A DNA stretch of 64,000 bases from Malaya genurostris (taxonomy: Eukaryota > Arthropoda > Insecta > Diptera > Culicidae). Where the stretch lies: assembly GCF_030247185.1 (NCBI RefSeq), contig NC_080570.1:126286650-126350649 (forward strand), in the 5' to 3' direction. Below are positions 35,301 to 47,300 of the stretch, piece by piece. Every line of letters begins with the position of its first letter. The first letter of the stretch is position 1. Below the pieces are notes generated by a model. That model saw only the letters and a list, made by a program, of their open reading frames with translations. It was not told the DNA's origin and did no database searches. Position numbers and translations under genes: made by a program.

Positions 35301-38300
35301 TTCCGAAAAGTGTTGAATATCGCAGTGAGTTCCTCAATTTGGTCCTTCTGAATGCTAGAAACAAATCCCTACAGTATATTAATAGTTTCTTTCAATAAAT
35401 TATGCAAATCCGAAATGAAATAATCGACATTAAATACAAAATTAAATCAACAAAAATTGGATCAGTTTGGATTCTATCGCCACTGCGAGCAGATGTATTT
35501 TGTGTCGTTTGCAAAGCTAGTTTCGCTTCCGACAAGAGCGATTACGTCACAGCTGCGTCATTTGCATTGGTGAAAAAGCATCGGTGGAGAGCATTTCACA
35601 AAATCAGCCGTTCTAATGGCTCTAAAAGTTTTCTAAAGAACTAGTAGGATTTCTTGCTCGCAAATCGAAGGGAAATATCCTCAGTTTAGTGCAAATATAG
35701 AACTGTTTGATTTGATTTGTGCACTTTTCGCTGTGTGAAATTCACAGTAATCGAGATCAAGTGAAGCCTTCTTTGTTTTTGAGAAAAATGTGGAAAAGAG
35801 GAATGCTTGCATAATTCATACAAATGATCAACTAATTGATGTTGGGAAGTGTTTAGGCACATGGCAGTTGTTTTCGTATTCACGACATCCAGTTATGTCT
35901 CTGACATTACCCACCCGCCTTTTTTTAAATGTTTTCTGGTGTTGCCGCCTCATCTGGACGTACACTGCGTTCTGTATCATCGGTGTCTCTACGACCACGT
36001 TTGAAGTCAGCAAACCAACGTTTTATTGTTGTTTTTGATGGATCGGAGTTTTCCTAACACTTTTCAAGCTATTGCTTCGTTTGAACGGTATTTTTTCCCA
36101 TCAAGAGTAAGCAGTGTAAAATTAAAACACGAAATTGTTTTTGATCCATTATTCTGAAAATAACAAAAGTAGTGTCACTTTTAGCCCAATAACTCACAAA
36201 ACTAATGAATAGAATGTCATGAAATTTTAACAGTTGTCTTTTGAAGACGCTAGCGCCATCTATGTGTTAGACCCGGGACTTTTCAGCCCATGTGTTAATT
36301 GACACTCTTTTTCTTTGCTGGTTTATGATATGCAGAATTTCGTTGTGTCTTTATCACTTCTCTATTTATTTTTTCAACCTAATGTTGAGATCTTGTATAA
36401 CAGGGAATAAATCTATTCTCATTCTTTTACATTTGAATGGCTGAAACTTAGTTCGGAAACTCCGTTTAAGTATTTTTGAATGCAAAAAAAGGAGAAAAAA
36501 AATATTGATTCGTTTAGAAAAATCTTATTTTTTGCAAAAAAAACGGACAAAAACTCAATCGCTTCTTCCGAAACAAAAGTTTTTATCCGGGTTTGGCATC
36601 AAAGTTTTTACCGGCTGCCGACAGATGTTTCCAAACGATTCTTGGCATTCGAAATCGAATTAAGGGTTTTGCTTTCAATGTTTTCATCCGGTTTTTCCCT
36701 ACAAAAATACTTAAACGGTTTTTCCAAATTAAGTTACACTTATTTCGATCGAATGTGAAATATACATCTTGCATTTTGACCGACTGGAGTTTTTGTATGG
36801 AATACTTTGAATATACGAGTTTCACAGAGAATCGAAAGCGACTGTAAGAGAAAATGAAAGCAAGAACATAATTTTGAAACGTCTATTCCGCTTTTGTCGT
36901 TGACTGGACTTCAATCTCATTCTCAAAATTTGCAAACAGCGCTGAGAGTGTCATTTATTTTTCGTCATTTTCATATATTTTGAGTCAATGAAACTGACTT
37001 TTATTAGCTTTGCAGCAAACTATCGAATAAGGATAACTGAACTCGAAAATGATGATATTTTATCAATTCAAATGGGATTTAGAAGTAATACTACCGATTT
37101 CGAAATTCAAAAAAAAAAATTCAATTGTTTTTAAACAATGAAACGATAAGTTGTCTATCAAACCAACAAAATAGTTTTTTTCAAATCGATCATCCAATTA
37201 CATTATTGTTGTTTCAAACAAATGTTGCTTGTCCGTAAAATTCCGCAGCTTGCAGAAACGCACAAAACTCGTGCCATACAAGTCGTTGATGCTTGATGTG
37301 ATTGAATCCTGTCTGACGAATGGAACATCCATCTCGGATATCCATATGGAAATAAGAACAAATATTTTTATAACAAAATATTCAAGACGAAAAATCTTCC
37401 CCTGTAAATAATAACAAAAACATCCTCTTGTTAAGAGAGGAGAAACATCCCATCACCTCAGTTGTTAGTAACCGTGCAGGTTTTTCAGTAAGGTACGTAA
37501 CACAGTTGTTACCTTCCACGTGTTTTGTTCCACATCAAATGATAAGTGTTTCAGTTTTCGTATCGTCTGAACGAAAGATGAAAATACCGAAATATGGAAA
37601 TGAATCATTAAAACATACAAACAATTGACTCAGATTGACAGTCGTAACAGCATGGATCCATCGGCTGTTACGTCTGCTTCCCTGTGCTACACATTTACAA
37701 TATCTCACCGATATAAATTTTTGGCTGCGGGGACAGTCTTCTATCTACTATGGAATGTCTTTGTGCGAACTGTTGCTGACTGGCGAGAGAGGCCCGGTAG
37801 TTGAGTTCCTGGTTGGGCACATCGTGCCCGAGTATGCTGAGGATGAGATTTCGCATTGCCGCCCGGAAATCCTTGAGATGGTAGGCGTACAGTAGCGGGT
37901 TGACGGCCGAGTTCAGATGGGACAGGATGATACAGAACAGCATCAGGGTCGGAGGGATTTTGCAATCACGGCAGAACGCCACGATGCAGTTGATGGTGTA
38001 CAGAGGAATCCAGCAGATCATGAAAAACAGTACGATGATGGACAGGTTCTGGGTGGCTTTGACTTCACGTTTCTGGGCTGCACCCAGCACGCGAAGCATC
38101 GTTCCACCGTGGCCGTGACCTGATTTACACCGGTGCGACTTCATGGTTGATATCCGGATGCGACTACTTTCCGACGATCGTCGACTTTCGGAAGAGAACA
38201 TTCCCGTTGGATTCATCGTAACGATTTGGCGTAACTGAAAGCAGACAAAAGAAAGCTTTGAATTGGACCGACAAAAAACGGCATCACAGATACTTACCTG

Positions 38301-41300
38301 CTTCACAATGACCCGGTAGATGTGTGCGTAGAAGGCCAACATGATCAGTGCCGGAGTGATGATCGTTGCAAAGTACAAAAACACCAGATAGTCGTAATCC
38401 ATGACTTTGAGGAAGAGGCAGGTGTCGACTTGGGGCGTTTCGTGCCAGCCAAACAGCGGCAGAAATCCGATGATGGATCCTGCCAACCAGCATAGACTGA
38501 TAATGACTGTGGAGAAATAGGAAAAGGAGAACCATGAGAATGTAGTTTCTGATATTGTTTATTTCTTCTTGTTCGGAGACAAAATTCTCAACTGTCCAAC
38601 CGATGAAAGTAATTTATTTAATCTAGTAGGTTAGACACAATTGTACAAAGGCCGTTCCAGAGTACCTAGATTTATGGTACCCGTAAAATCTAGGGCAACG
38701 GCTCCCTATTTCATCTGAGCTCCTATTTCCATCTCATCCCTTCACCTCATAACTTTGAATATGAATAATATTTTACAACCAACCGGAAGCAAACTGTGAA
38801 AGGTTTTAAAATGATTTGAAAAGCTATTGTCACACTTTCCTATTGAAAGAAATGGTTTTAAATTCTTCGGTGATCGCTTTTTTCATATAAAATAAACTCA
38901 CTTTTCAATTTAGGACACATTTTCGTCTCAAGATTTACAGTTCGTCATGTTTCTGAATATCTACTAATCGATTCGTCTCAAAACATGATCACTATTTCGC
39001 ACAATTACACTACCATTGAACGCTGGATGACTTCATAATAAGTTATGTTCACTTGCCACTTGTTTAGTTAACGATTAAAAACTTCAAAAATTACCCGACA
39101 AGCAATAAAAGTCCTCAAAAATATGAGATGAAAGTTTTTCACTTCGTTCACTTGATTGCGCTTTGTTTTCATCTCATTTGGTTTTGCAAAGTTGCCAAGT
39201 TATTTCATAATGTTACAAAACAAAAATTGTTTATCTTCTTCAAATTATCATCAAAAAGTATGTTTTTGGTATCCGTGACATTAGTTTAATTATATTATTG
39301 ATATTAATATTTCAATAAAACTGATTCAGCTTCGAATATTACCAGAAAGAGCGTGTTAAATACTAATGAAATAACCATTGTGGCAAATCTAGTAGCACTG
39401 GTGTTATTCCGCTATACGCCAACATAACGCTGTGTGTTTCATCGGCTGTGCACAGAAATGCCAGATATTTTCATAGAAAATATGTATTACTTTGCATAGA
39501 AAGTCTATATCTGTTCTATCTGTTTTCACTAATAAAATGATGTTAAAAGATAGTTCTTTAGATCTCCGTAAGCCATTGCCCCATTAATTAGATAATTCTA
39601 CTAGTAAATTTTTTACCAATAATAATAATGTGGAAAAATCCTGGTGGGTACGGTTGTATCGTTTGAGTTGTATATCTGGCAGCGGTGAGGCAGTCGGTCA
39701 CCAGAATGTCTGCCAGCCATATTTTTCCAGCTGGCAGCGTTTAGTCAGCCATCTGGCAGCCATGCGTATGTGATTGAGAATGTAATAGTGGAATATTTTG
39801 TTTTGATTGCTGTCGCCATTGCTAATTTATAGGATGAATAAAAGATCAACGATAGGATGGATAAAAATCCATTGAGATGAAATTAGGAGCAGAGTAGTGA
39901 AAACATCATTAGTGTTTTTAGCTGTTTTATAAATATCAGTTCAATTTTCAAGAAATGTGAATCAATTTTCAACGTGGATCAAGGCGAATGAAGCAGTAAT
40001 ATGAAATAGTTACAGTGATTTTAGTGGCTAATTCGGGGTTTGAAGGCGACGTCCTTACAAATGAGAAGAAATAGGGAGCCCTTACCCTACGTGAAACTGA
40101 ACTGAAAGACAGCACTAGACCGATTAACTTGACATCGGAAATGATTTGGGGTAAAACAGCATAATATGAGTCGTGCGGTCATTGATTCTATTTATAATCT
40201 GTTTTTTAACGATTTCTACGTTATATGAATCGATCCAGGATTTTGTTCCGGGAGGGCCCCACAGAGAGGAAGTGGATCTTCCTCCAACTTTGTCAGCGCT
40301 CATTCATGATTCAATTATAGACCAAATTGAACAAGTTTGAAAATGATACAAGGCACGATTCACGCGTGATCTGTCAAAAACAGTGTTGCCAAAAAGATAA
40401 CAGCAAAAAAGTTACCCTTCAGTTTGGAAATTTGGTTGATTATTCGTCGAACAAATGAACAAAATGTAGAACCCAAAGATTTCGAACGAAATTCCTTTAC
40501 GTTTTCGATCGAATCGTTCGTCGTCAAAGGTTTAGGAGCAAAATTATCCGATAGCGCCCAATCATCAACAAGAAAAATGGGTTAAATTCGGCATGAAAAG
40601 CCCAATCCGCAAAGCCCCTCTATTTTAGTAACAATCCGAAACTAGTTTTGATACGACTAAGTTCAAACTACGTTACAACAACAGCACGGACATGTTTTGT
40701 ATGTTACACTGGTTGAAACAAAGTGACAACAATGTTTCTTTATAACACAATCAGTTTTCAAATGATTATTAAAGTTTCCAAGAACAACATCGTCATTTTA
40801 AATACATATTTGATCATAGATATGCATTTATCCAACAAACTAAAAGTTTGGATAAAAAGGACTGATTTGGCATAAGCAGCTTACGTAGTTTACAAATAAA
40901 AGCAGTCCGTTTTGCCTTTCTCTATAGAAAGGTATTAGAATTTCTGAATAAACTGACTTTCGGACGGAGCCTCGAAGATCCATAGTGTTATAAGGAGTGT
41001 ATCGAAAATAAGCTATCCACATACATTTGGGTTGTACGCATGTATTTGTGATGGTTTTTCATGCTCAGATCACAGCATGCTGTGCACTTGGCTGTCATCT
41101 TACTTTTGTTTACTTGTTTGTGCGGTTGAAATTCTGCGTTTTCAAAATGTCGCGTATTGAAAAGAAAGTGGAAATTAAAGTACTGGACACATGGCTAAGT
41201 GAGAAGGGTATTACTGTGCGAAAATTGGCGAAGCGGTTTGGAATTCATCATGCCAGTGTAAAAACCATCATTAATAAGTTTGGGGAACACTATTCTTTGA

Positions 41301-44300
41301 ATGAGCTACCAGGAAGAGGCAGAAAACCCGGTTCTTCCAACCCGAAACTGGACCAGAAAGTGGTATCTCTAATCATGAAGAACAAATCAGGGTCAATACG
41401 TGATTTGGCAAAAGAAGCAGGAACGAGTGTTGGAATGATCTAGCATATAAAGAGGCGAAATCACCTGAAAACCTACAAGTAGCAGACAACCACGAAACAA
41501 AGTGTAGAACAGAAGAAGCGAGCAGCATCAAGGGCCCGGGAATTATATTCGCGTTTTTTGCAGTGTCCGGATGCATGCGTTTTGATGGACGATGAGACTT
41601 ATGTAAAGGAGGACTCAAAAACCCTTCCAGGTCCACAATACTTTACTGTCGTCGTTGAGGAGGATGTGAGCGATGCGGACAGGTAGATTCAAGTGGAGAA
41701 ATTCGGTCGAAAGGTACTGGTATGGTAAGCAATATGTTCCTGTGGTTTGAAGTCAACCATTTTTTTACACTACCGGAACTATAAATGCACAAATCTATCG
41801 ATCTGAGTGTCTCCAGAAGAGATTGCTGCCTTTATATAAGAAGCATAGTACACCTCCACTGTTTTGGCCGGATTTAGCATCGGCTAATTGTGCTAAAACC
41901 ACTCTCAATTGGCTTGTGGAACAGGGTATAAATTTCGTTGAGAAAACTGTCAATCCACCAAATTGCTCTCAGCTTCGACCCATCGAACGTTACTGGGAAA
42001 TCGTGAAGAGGGTCTTCAAGGCAGCTGGGAACATGCAGGAGTAGAAAAAAATTTGGGCTCGAGTGTCCAAAAAATGCGATGCAACACTTGATCCGGAACT
42101 TGATGAAGAGCGTTCCATCAAAAGTTCAAAAATTCGTGAAGGAATAATTTAAATTTCATCCGGTTTTCATTATGCTCAAGTTTATCCTCGTACAATAAAG
42201 GATCAATTTTTAGTTTGATCAAAATATCGTTTTTTATCATAATTTGAAAGAAAAATTTGTGGATAGCTTATTTTCGATGCACTCCTTATACTATTTGAAT
42301 TAGCTCGACGAGATCGGAAAATGTCTGTGTGTGCACTTTTCAGGGTTTTTTTTATCGTTCAATTTTCTCGGAGATGCCTGAGCCGATTTCAACAAGCTTA
42401 GCTTTTGTTTGAAAGCCACTATTATACTATTGATCAAGTTCGAAAATCACATGGCTGGCACTTTCGGTTGCGGATAGATAATGGTATAAGTGACATAAGC
42501 GACAAAACGAGTTGTTTTTTGTCTTCCTCAATTTTCTTAGAGATGACTTAGCCGATTTTTAATAGTCTATGCTCATTTGGAAGCTACTATTCAATTATGG
42601 TCCGAGTTTGACGATCAAATGCTGTCACTTTTGGTTCCGGAAATATATACATAATTGTATGTATAATGGTATAAGTGACGTAAACGACTAACTGCTCATT
42701 TTTCATCGGCTGAATTTTCTCGAAGATGACTCAACCAATTGCGATAAACTTATGATTATTTGAAAGTTAACAATGTCGATCAAATTTGGAAGGGATATGG
42801 CGAACATTTCCGTTTCAAAAGATGTAATGTTATATGTGACGTAACCGGCAAATCACAGTGTTTTTCAATGCAACATAATTTTTTGGATTCACAACCGAAC
42901 GAACTTCTAGGCTGCTTCTAGAATACATTGTTTAGCTTCTATACAGCGAGAAAGTTTACGAGGAACCTGTTCTGTATTTTCAAGTTCTCAAAAGTTCCGT
43001 ATTAAACTTATTTCTTAGTACAGATATTTCATAGTAGTTTATGTTACCAAATATAACAAGTTTGTGAAAAGTTTCCGATGCTTAATTCAAACGTATATTC
43101 GATGACAGCTATGTTTTTCACTACTAGTTAAAAAAGGGTTTATTTTACGTTGCGATACCATTATGAACACGTAGGTTTATGTGCAAATCGTTACTGTGAA
43201 TTGAGGTTGCGGTAACATGAATATAACTAATTGTAACATACAATTTAAGTGCTAATTCAGATGGCTATTGATTGCTTATCGCAACGTGAAGATGACGAAA
43301 TTGAATTACAAGGTAATAAGTGCAAATTTACGAGAAAATGCGAGCCCGATTTTCTCGAAAATGTTTTAACCGATTTTCACAAACTAAGATGCAAATGAAA
43401 GGTCTTGAAATTATTCAAAGAGACCCTGAAAAAATGATCCAGATCTGACTTCCGGTTCCGGTATTACAGCACCATAATTGACAATTTTTCTATTTCAAAA
43501 GTATTTTTTCAAAAGTGATGGCAAAACGAGGCGAAAATTTTCATGAAACTTGCTGGTAAATTCATCTAGTTAGTAGATCTTATCAGTTGGTGAATATGAA
43601 AACCTACTTTTGGACTACTAGTCCACGGTTTCCGGTTTCGAAAGCAGCGATATTAGTGAAGAAAAATTATACAAAGCGGAAATCACTTTGATTTTTCAGC
43701 AGCAGGTTGAACCGACTTTTACAAAACTTCCATTGTCTTAAAAAATGGTGAGAAATTTGATCCAGATCCTACATCTGGTTCCGATATTACGACGATGTAG
43801 AACCGGTACCTGCAGATACGGAAAAAAGAAAATACCACCGTGTTTTGCTCGATTTTTACGCGAGAACAAAAAGAGAGCGCAAGCTTACAACGTTTTCAAA
43901 ACACAACCAAACTCATCGGCTGTGATTACATTGATAATAATAACAAAAATAAAAATCCAATTACAATGCATGTTTCATTATACTGCTTGAAAAGTATTAT
44001 TAGAGGCAACAGGAGCACAGCTTTTCGTTTGGTTTCATTTTCGTTTAAATGACTCAATACATGTTGGTAAAAATTACGAAACAGATAAGTACGAAATTTT
44101 CACAGCAGATTTCACCCTAATTATGAATAACAACGTAGGTAAGCTTAATAACGCTACCAAAATCAAAGGTAGTTATTTAGAATGAGGATGTTTTCAACTA
44201 TTTGAACTTGTAAGCCTAGTTATTTGATGACCGCAGCAACTTTTGACAACTGGGACGATCTCCAAGGTTCGGCTCTGGAAATAGATTGTCAAAAACCTTA

Positions 44301-47300
44301 TCGGAACTTGCATCGGTTTCTAATGGAACGTTAACGAGAAAGGCATCATTACACCACTAGGTGGAATAAAATAGGTTTTATTTAATTGTTGATGGAGAGA
44401 AGTTGTAGCAACTGGCTTAAAGGTCACTCATTCCAGTATGTTCTAGCAACGAAACCACAACTAGGTTTTAGCTTATTTTTAACTTATTTACAATATGTCA
44501 CTAATAACTTGTCACACATTTTTCTATTGTTGCCAACTGATCACAAATAAGCTACCGTAACAAAAATTGTTTTTCAACCCCATCGAGAATCTGTGGGACA
44601 CATTGGTTTTTTAGCTTTAATTAATCTTTGGTCGATTCTGTCAAATAAATGTAGAAAAAGCCAAAAATTAGTTGACACTTTCAAACAATTTTTTCGATTA
44701 GTAGAAAATTTCTATTTTGAAAACGTGAAAAGGTCGTTCTAGTTTACTGATACTACAATAACTTAAGTTTTTTGATACTTGAATTATCGTTTGCTACAAT
44801 GTGATGAATCCATTTTAGACGACTGATTGTAATAACTTTCTATACATTGAAGCAACATGTCCGTGTATAATCGGTTTAACTTTGAAGACAGACTTATTTT
44901 ACGAGCGCATCATTGCTAGCTGCTTCATCGTACTCGACGTGATTTGTAATCTATTACTCTCTAGTTAAGCTTGTTACGACTTCCAATTGACACTTGGTAA
45001 TTGGTTTCATCAACTGTAATCACTTATTTGCATTGCTTTTTGGCAGATTTTATAATCGTTCAATCAATACTTCCTGTTTAAACTCGTTGCGAAGAAACGT
45101 TTCCGAACAAAAAAAAATCTGTTAATTGATCCGACTGCATATCGTGTAAAAACTGTTTGCTCATTCACGTACCGAATGGGTCTGTCTCTCAGGCAGATAA
45201 ACAAATCCTCCAGTTGGACAAATCGATTAATTATACCTGGCCCGAGGCAGCCGTTTTCCATGCTTGATTCAGTGCCATATGATGTGATGTGATGCGATGC
45301 GATGAGTGTAAGCAATAAAATAGCGCGACGCTTACGGAACGTGTTGACGGTAATGATTTGGTTTTATGAATGAATCAGTCGGGTTTATTTAGGTTTGCTG
45401 CGGTATTAAGTTGGTCGTAAAATTTATGGTATACTTTATCGGGCAATCGGGTTGGAACGATAAGCTACGGTGTGCGGCAATCCATTGCCACTTCATTTTC
45501 ATGCCGTAAGTACTGGAGTACTTCAGATTGTAGGTGTTTATTTTTATTCAAATGCAAATATGTTTCAAATTCAATTGGGAATCAATAGGTTTTATTCAAA
45601 CAGTAAATATACAAAAGAATATAATTCTAATTAAGATAACAGTTGATAACTAGAAATCTGTTATAATTAAACTAGCCATTCACATATTACTCAAATTAAT
45701 TTGTAAACAATAGAGCAAAAATTAGAAGATTCACACTATCTTCACTCTTCAATATCGATTTGAAAGTTTAAGTCCTCATCATCTTGTAATTATGGAACCG
45801 AAAATCGGATCCGTACAAAATTCACGAGTTTTTTATATGACCATATTACCTTTCATTTGAATCTAAGTGAAAAATGAAAATCGCATCAGCAATGTATGAG
45901 AAATCTTAGTGAGATTCGTTTGAGAATTTTGGACTTACTTACTTCCTTACTTCCAATTCCAGTTGATAGTAAGTTCGAGTGACCATAAAATATCGAGTTC
46001 CACACACTGGAATAGGCTTTAGTACTGTCCCGAAGACTTTTCCATTATTTGCATCGTCACTTTCAATCACGGTATGAAATCTCTTACATTCACCATGATA
46101 AGATAAGGAGATACGATTGAAGATGAGATTGTGAAAATCGGCCATTTTCAAAAGTTTCAAAAGATGAGGATGACTCATGTACGAAATTGTCGAGTAGTGG
46201 TGGTTTCTGGATGGAACTTTAAACAAGAAATACATCGAAGTAATGAAGAAACAGAATAAAGGATAAAAAAGGAGAAAAAAAAAACAAAAAAAAACTATTC
46301 TAAATCCCCCTAGTGATTATACCTTTCTCTTGTCATTCAAACAGTTTCATTGGAATATTTTTTTTTCATTAAAATTGGAGAAATAACGAAAAAGAACAAT
46401 AACAAATGAAAATGAGAATACGAAAGAAAAACTAAAGAGTAAAAAATAAGGAAATAATAAAAAAGGAAGAAAAACGGTAAATTAAAACGAAAATGAAGGA
46501 TGAAAGATAGGGGAAAAAGAATACCTAGGCGAGAAATTTAAATCTTCTTCACTTAAATTTCTCGCCTAGTTATTCTTTCTTCCCTGTCTTTCATCTTTCA
46601 TTTTCGTTTTAGTTAAGAGAATAAGAGAACGAATGAACATGAAAGAAAGAACAAAATTTAAACAAAAACCTGTTTTCATCCATCTAGTGGTGTAATGATG
46701 CTTTTCTCATATCAATCATTCTATCATACATAATACTGTGGTAATCTTCAAAATAATTTTCATCGATTCTTGAAGAAATAACCGGAATCGCGGATTATGA
46801 CTACCGATTTAAGCAGTTTTGATGTCGATTTAGATTTTTTTAAGTCATTTGTTTCGCCCCGTTTAAGTGATGGTATAAAACTTTTAACTCACTTTACCTT
46901 ATAATTTCGAAACCGAAAGTCGGATCCAGATAAAATTCAGTAAAATTTTGAAAATCGGTCACGCCATCTTCGAGAAAAATTAGTACGCTTATTTCCATTG
47001 TTGGAACATTTTAGCCCATAGGTCTGGAACCTGAAGTTCAATCCAAACAAAATTCAGGAATTTTTTATGGGATCACAATACCGAAGCGTCAAGGCGAGAA
47101 GACTCATTAAACCTGTTTCGCATCATTTGGCACTGCGAACGGAGGGGTCGATTTAGTCGCAAAGCTAGTATCATTTCAAGCAAGAACGATCAGCTGCTGA
47201 TGGTTTGCATTGGAGAGAAAGAAAACAAGAAACGAAAAGTGAACAACATTATATAAAATCGTTCTTGTTAACTAAATAACTATTAAGATTACTTTTTTGC

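Larger units (their letters stand above)
11351..37708 (-). other. AdoR intron 3, about 26.4 kb
   Basis: Bounded by the exon 3 donor GTGAGA and the exon 4 acceptor TTTTCCGTAG. It holds at least one mariner, two near-full-length Jockey elements, two TIR elements, histone relics and five copies of the stem-loop repeat. Confidence 0.8.
40912..44362 (+). repeat. Mosquito interspersed repeat, copy 2, hosting a DD37E element
   Basis: It begins CTCTATAGAAAGGTATTAG and ends GAGAAAGGCATCATTACACC with CTAGGTGGAATA, as in copy 1. After the DD37E insertion (40991-42288) it resumes at CTATTTGAATTAGCTCGACG. Several decayed tandem units of about 170-180 bp follow (near 42345, 42530 and 42715), each with a GAGATG(A/C)CT(G/T)AGCCGATTT core and GGTATAAGTGACGTAA. 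Similar single units occur near 46930, 47960, 48030 and 49320. Confidence 0.6.

Noticed and set aside
37741..38123. Plus- and minus-strand frames overlapping AdoR exon 3
   Set aside because: Out-of-frame or antisense shadows; the GPCR motifs are only in the chosen frame.
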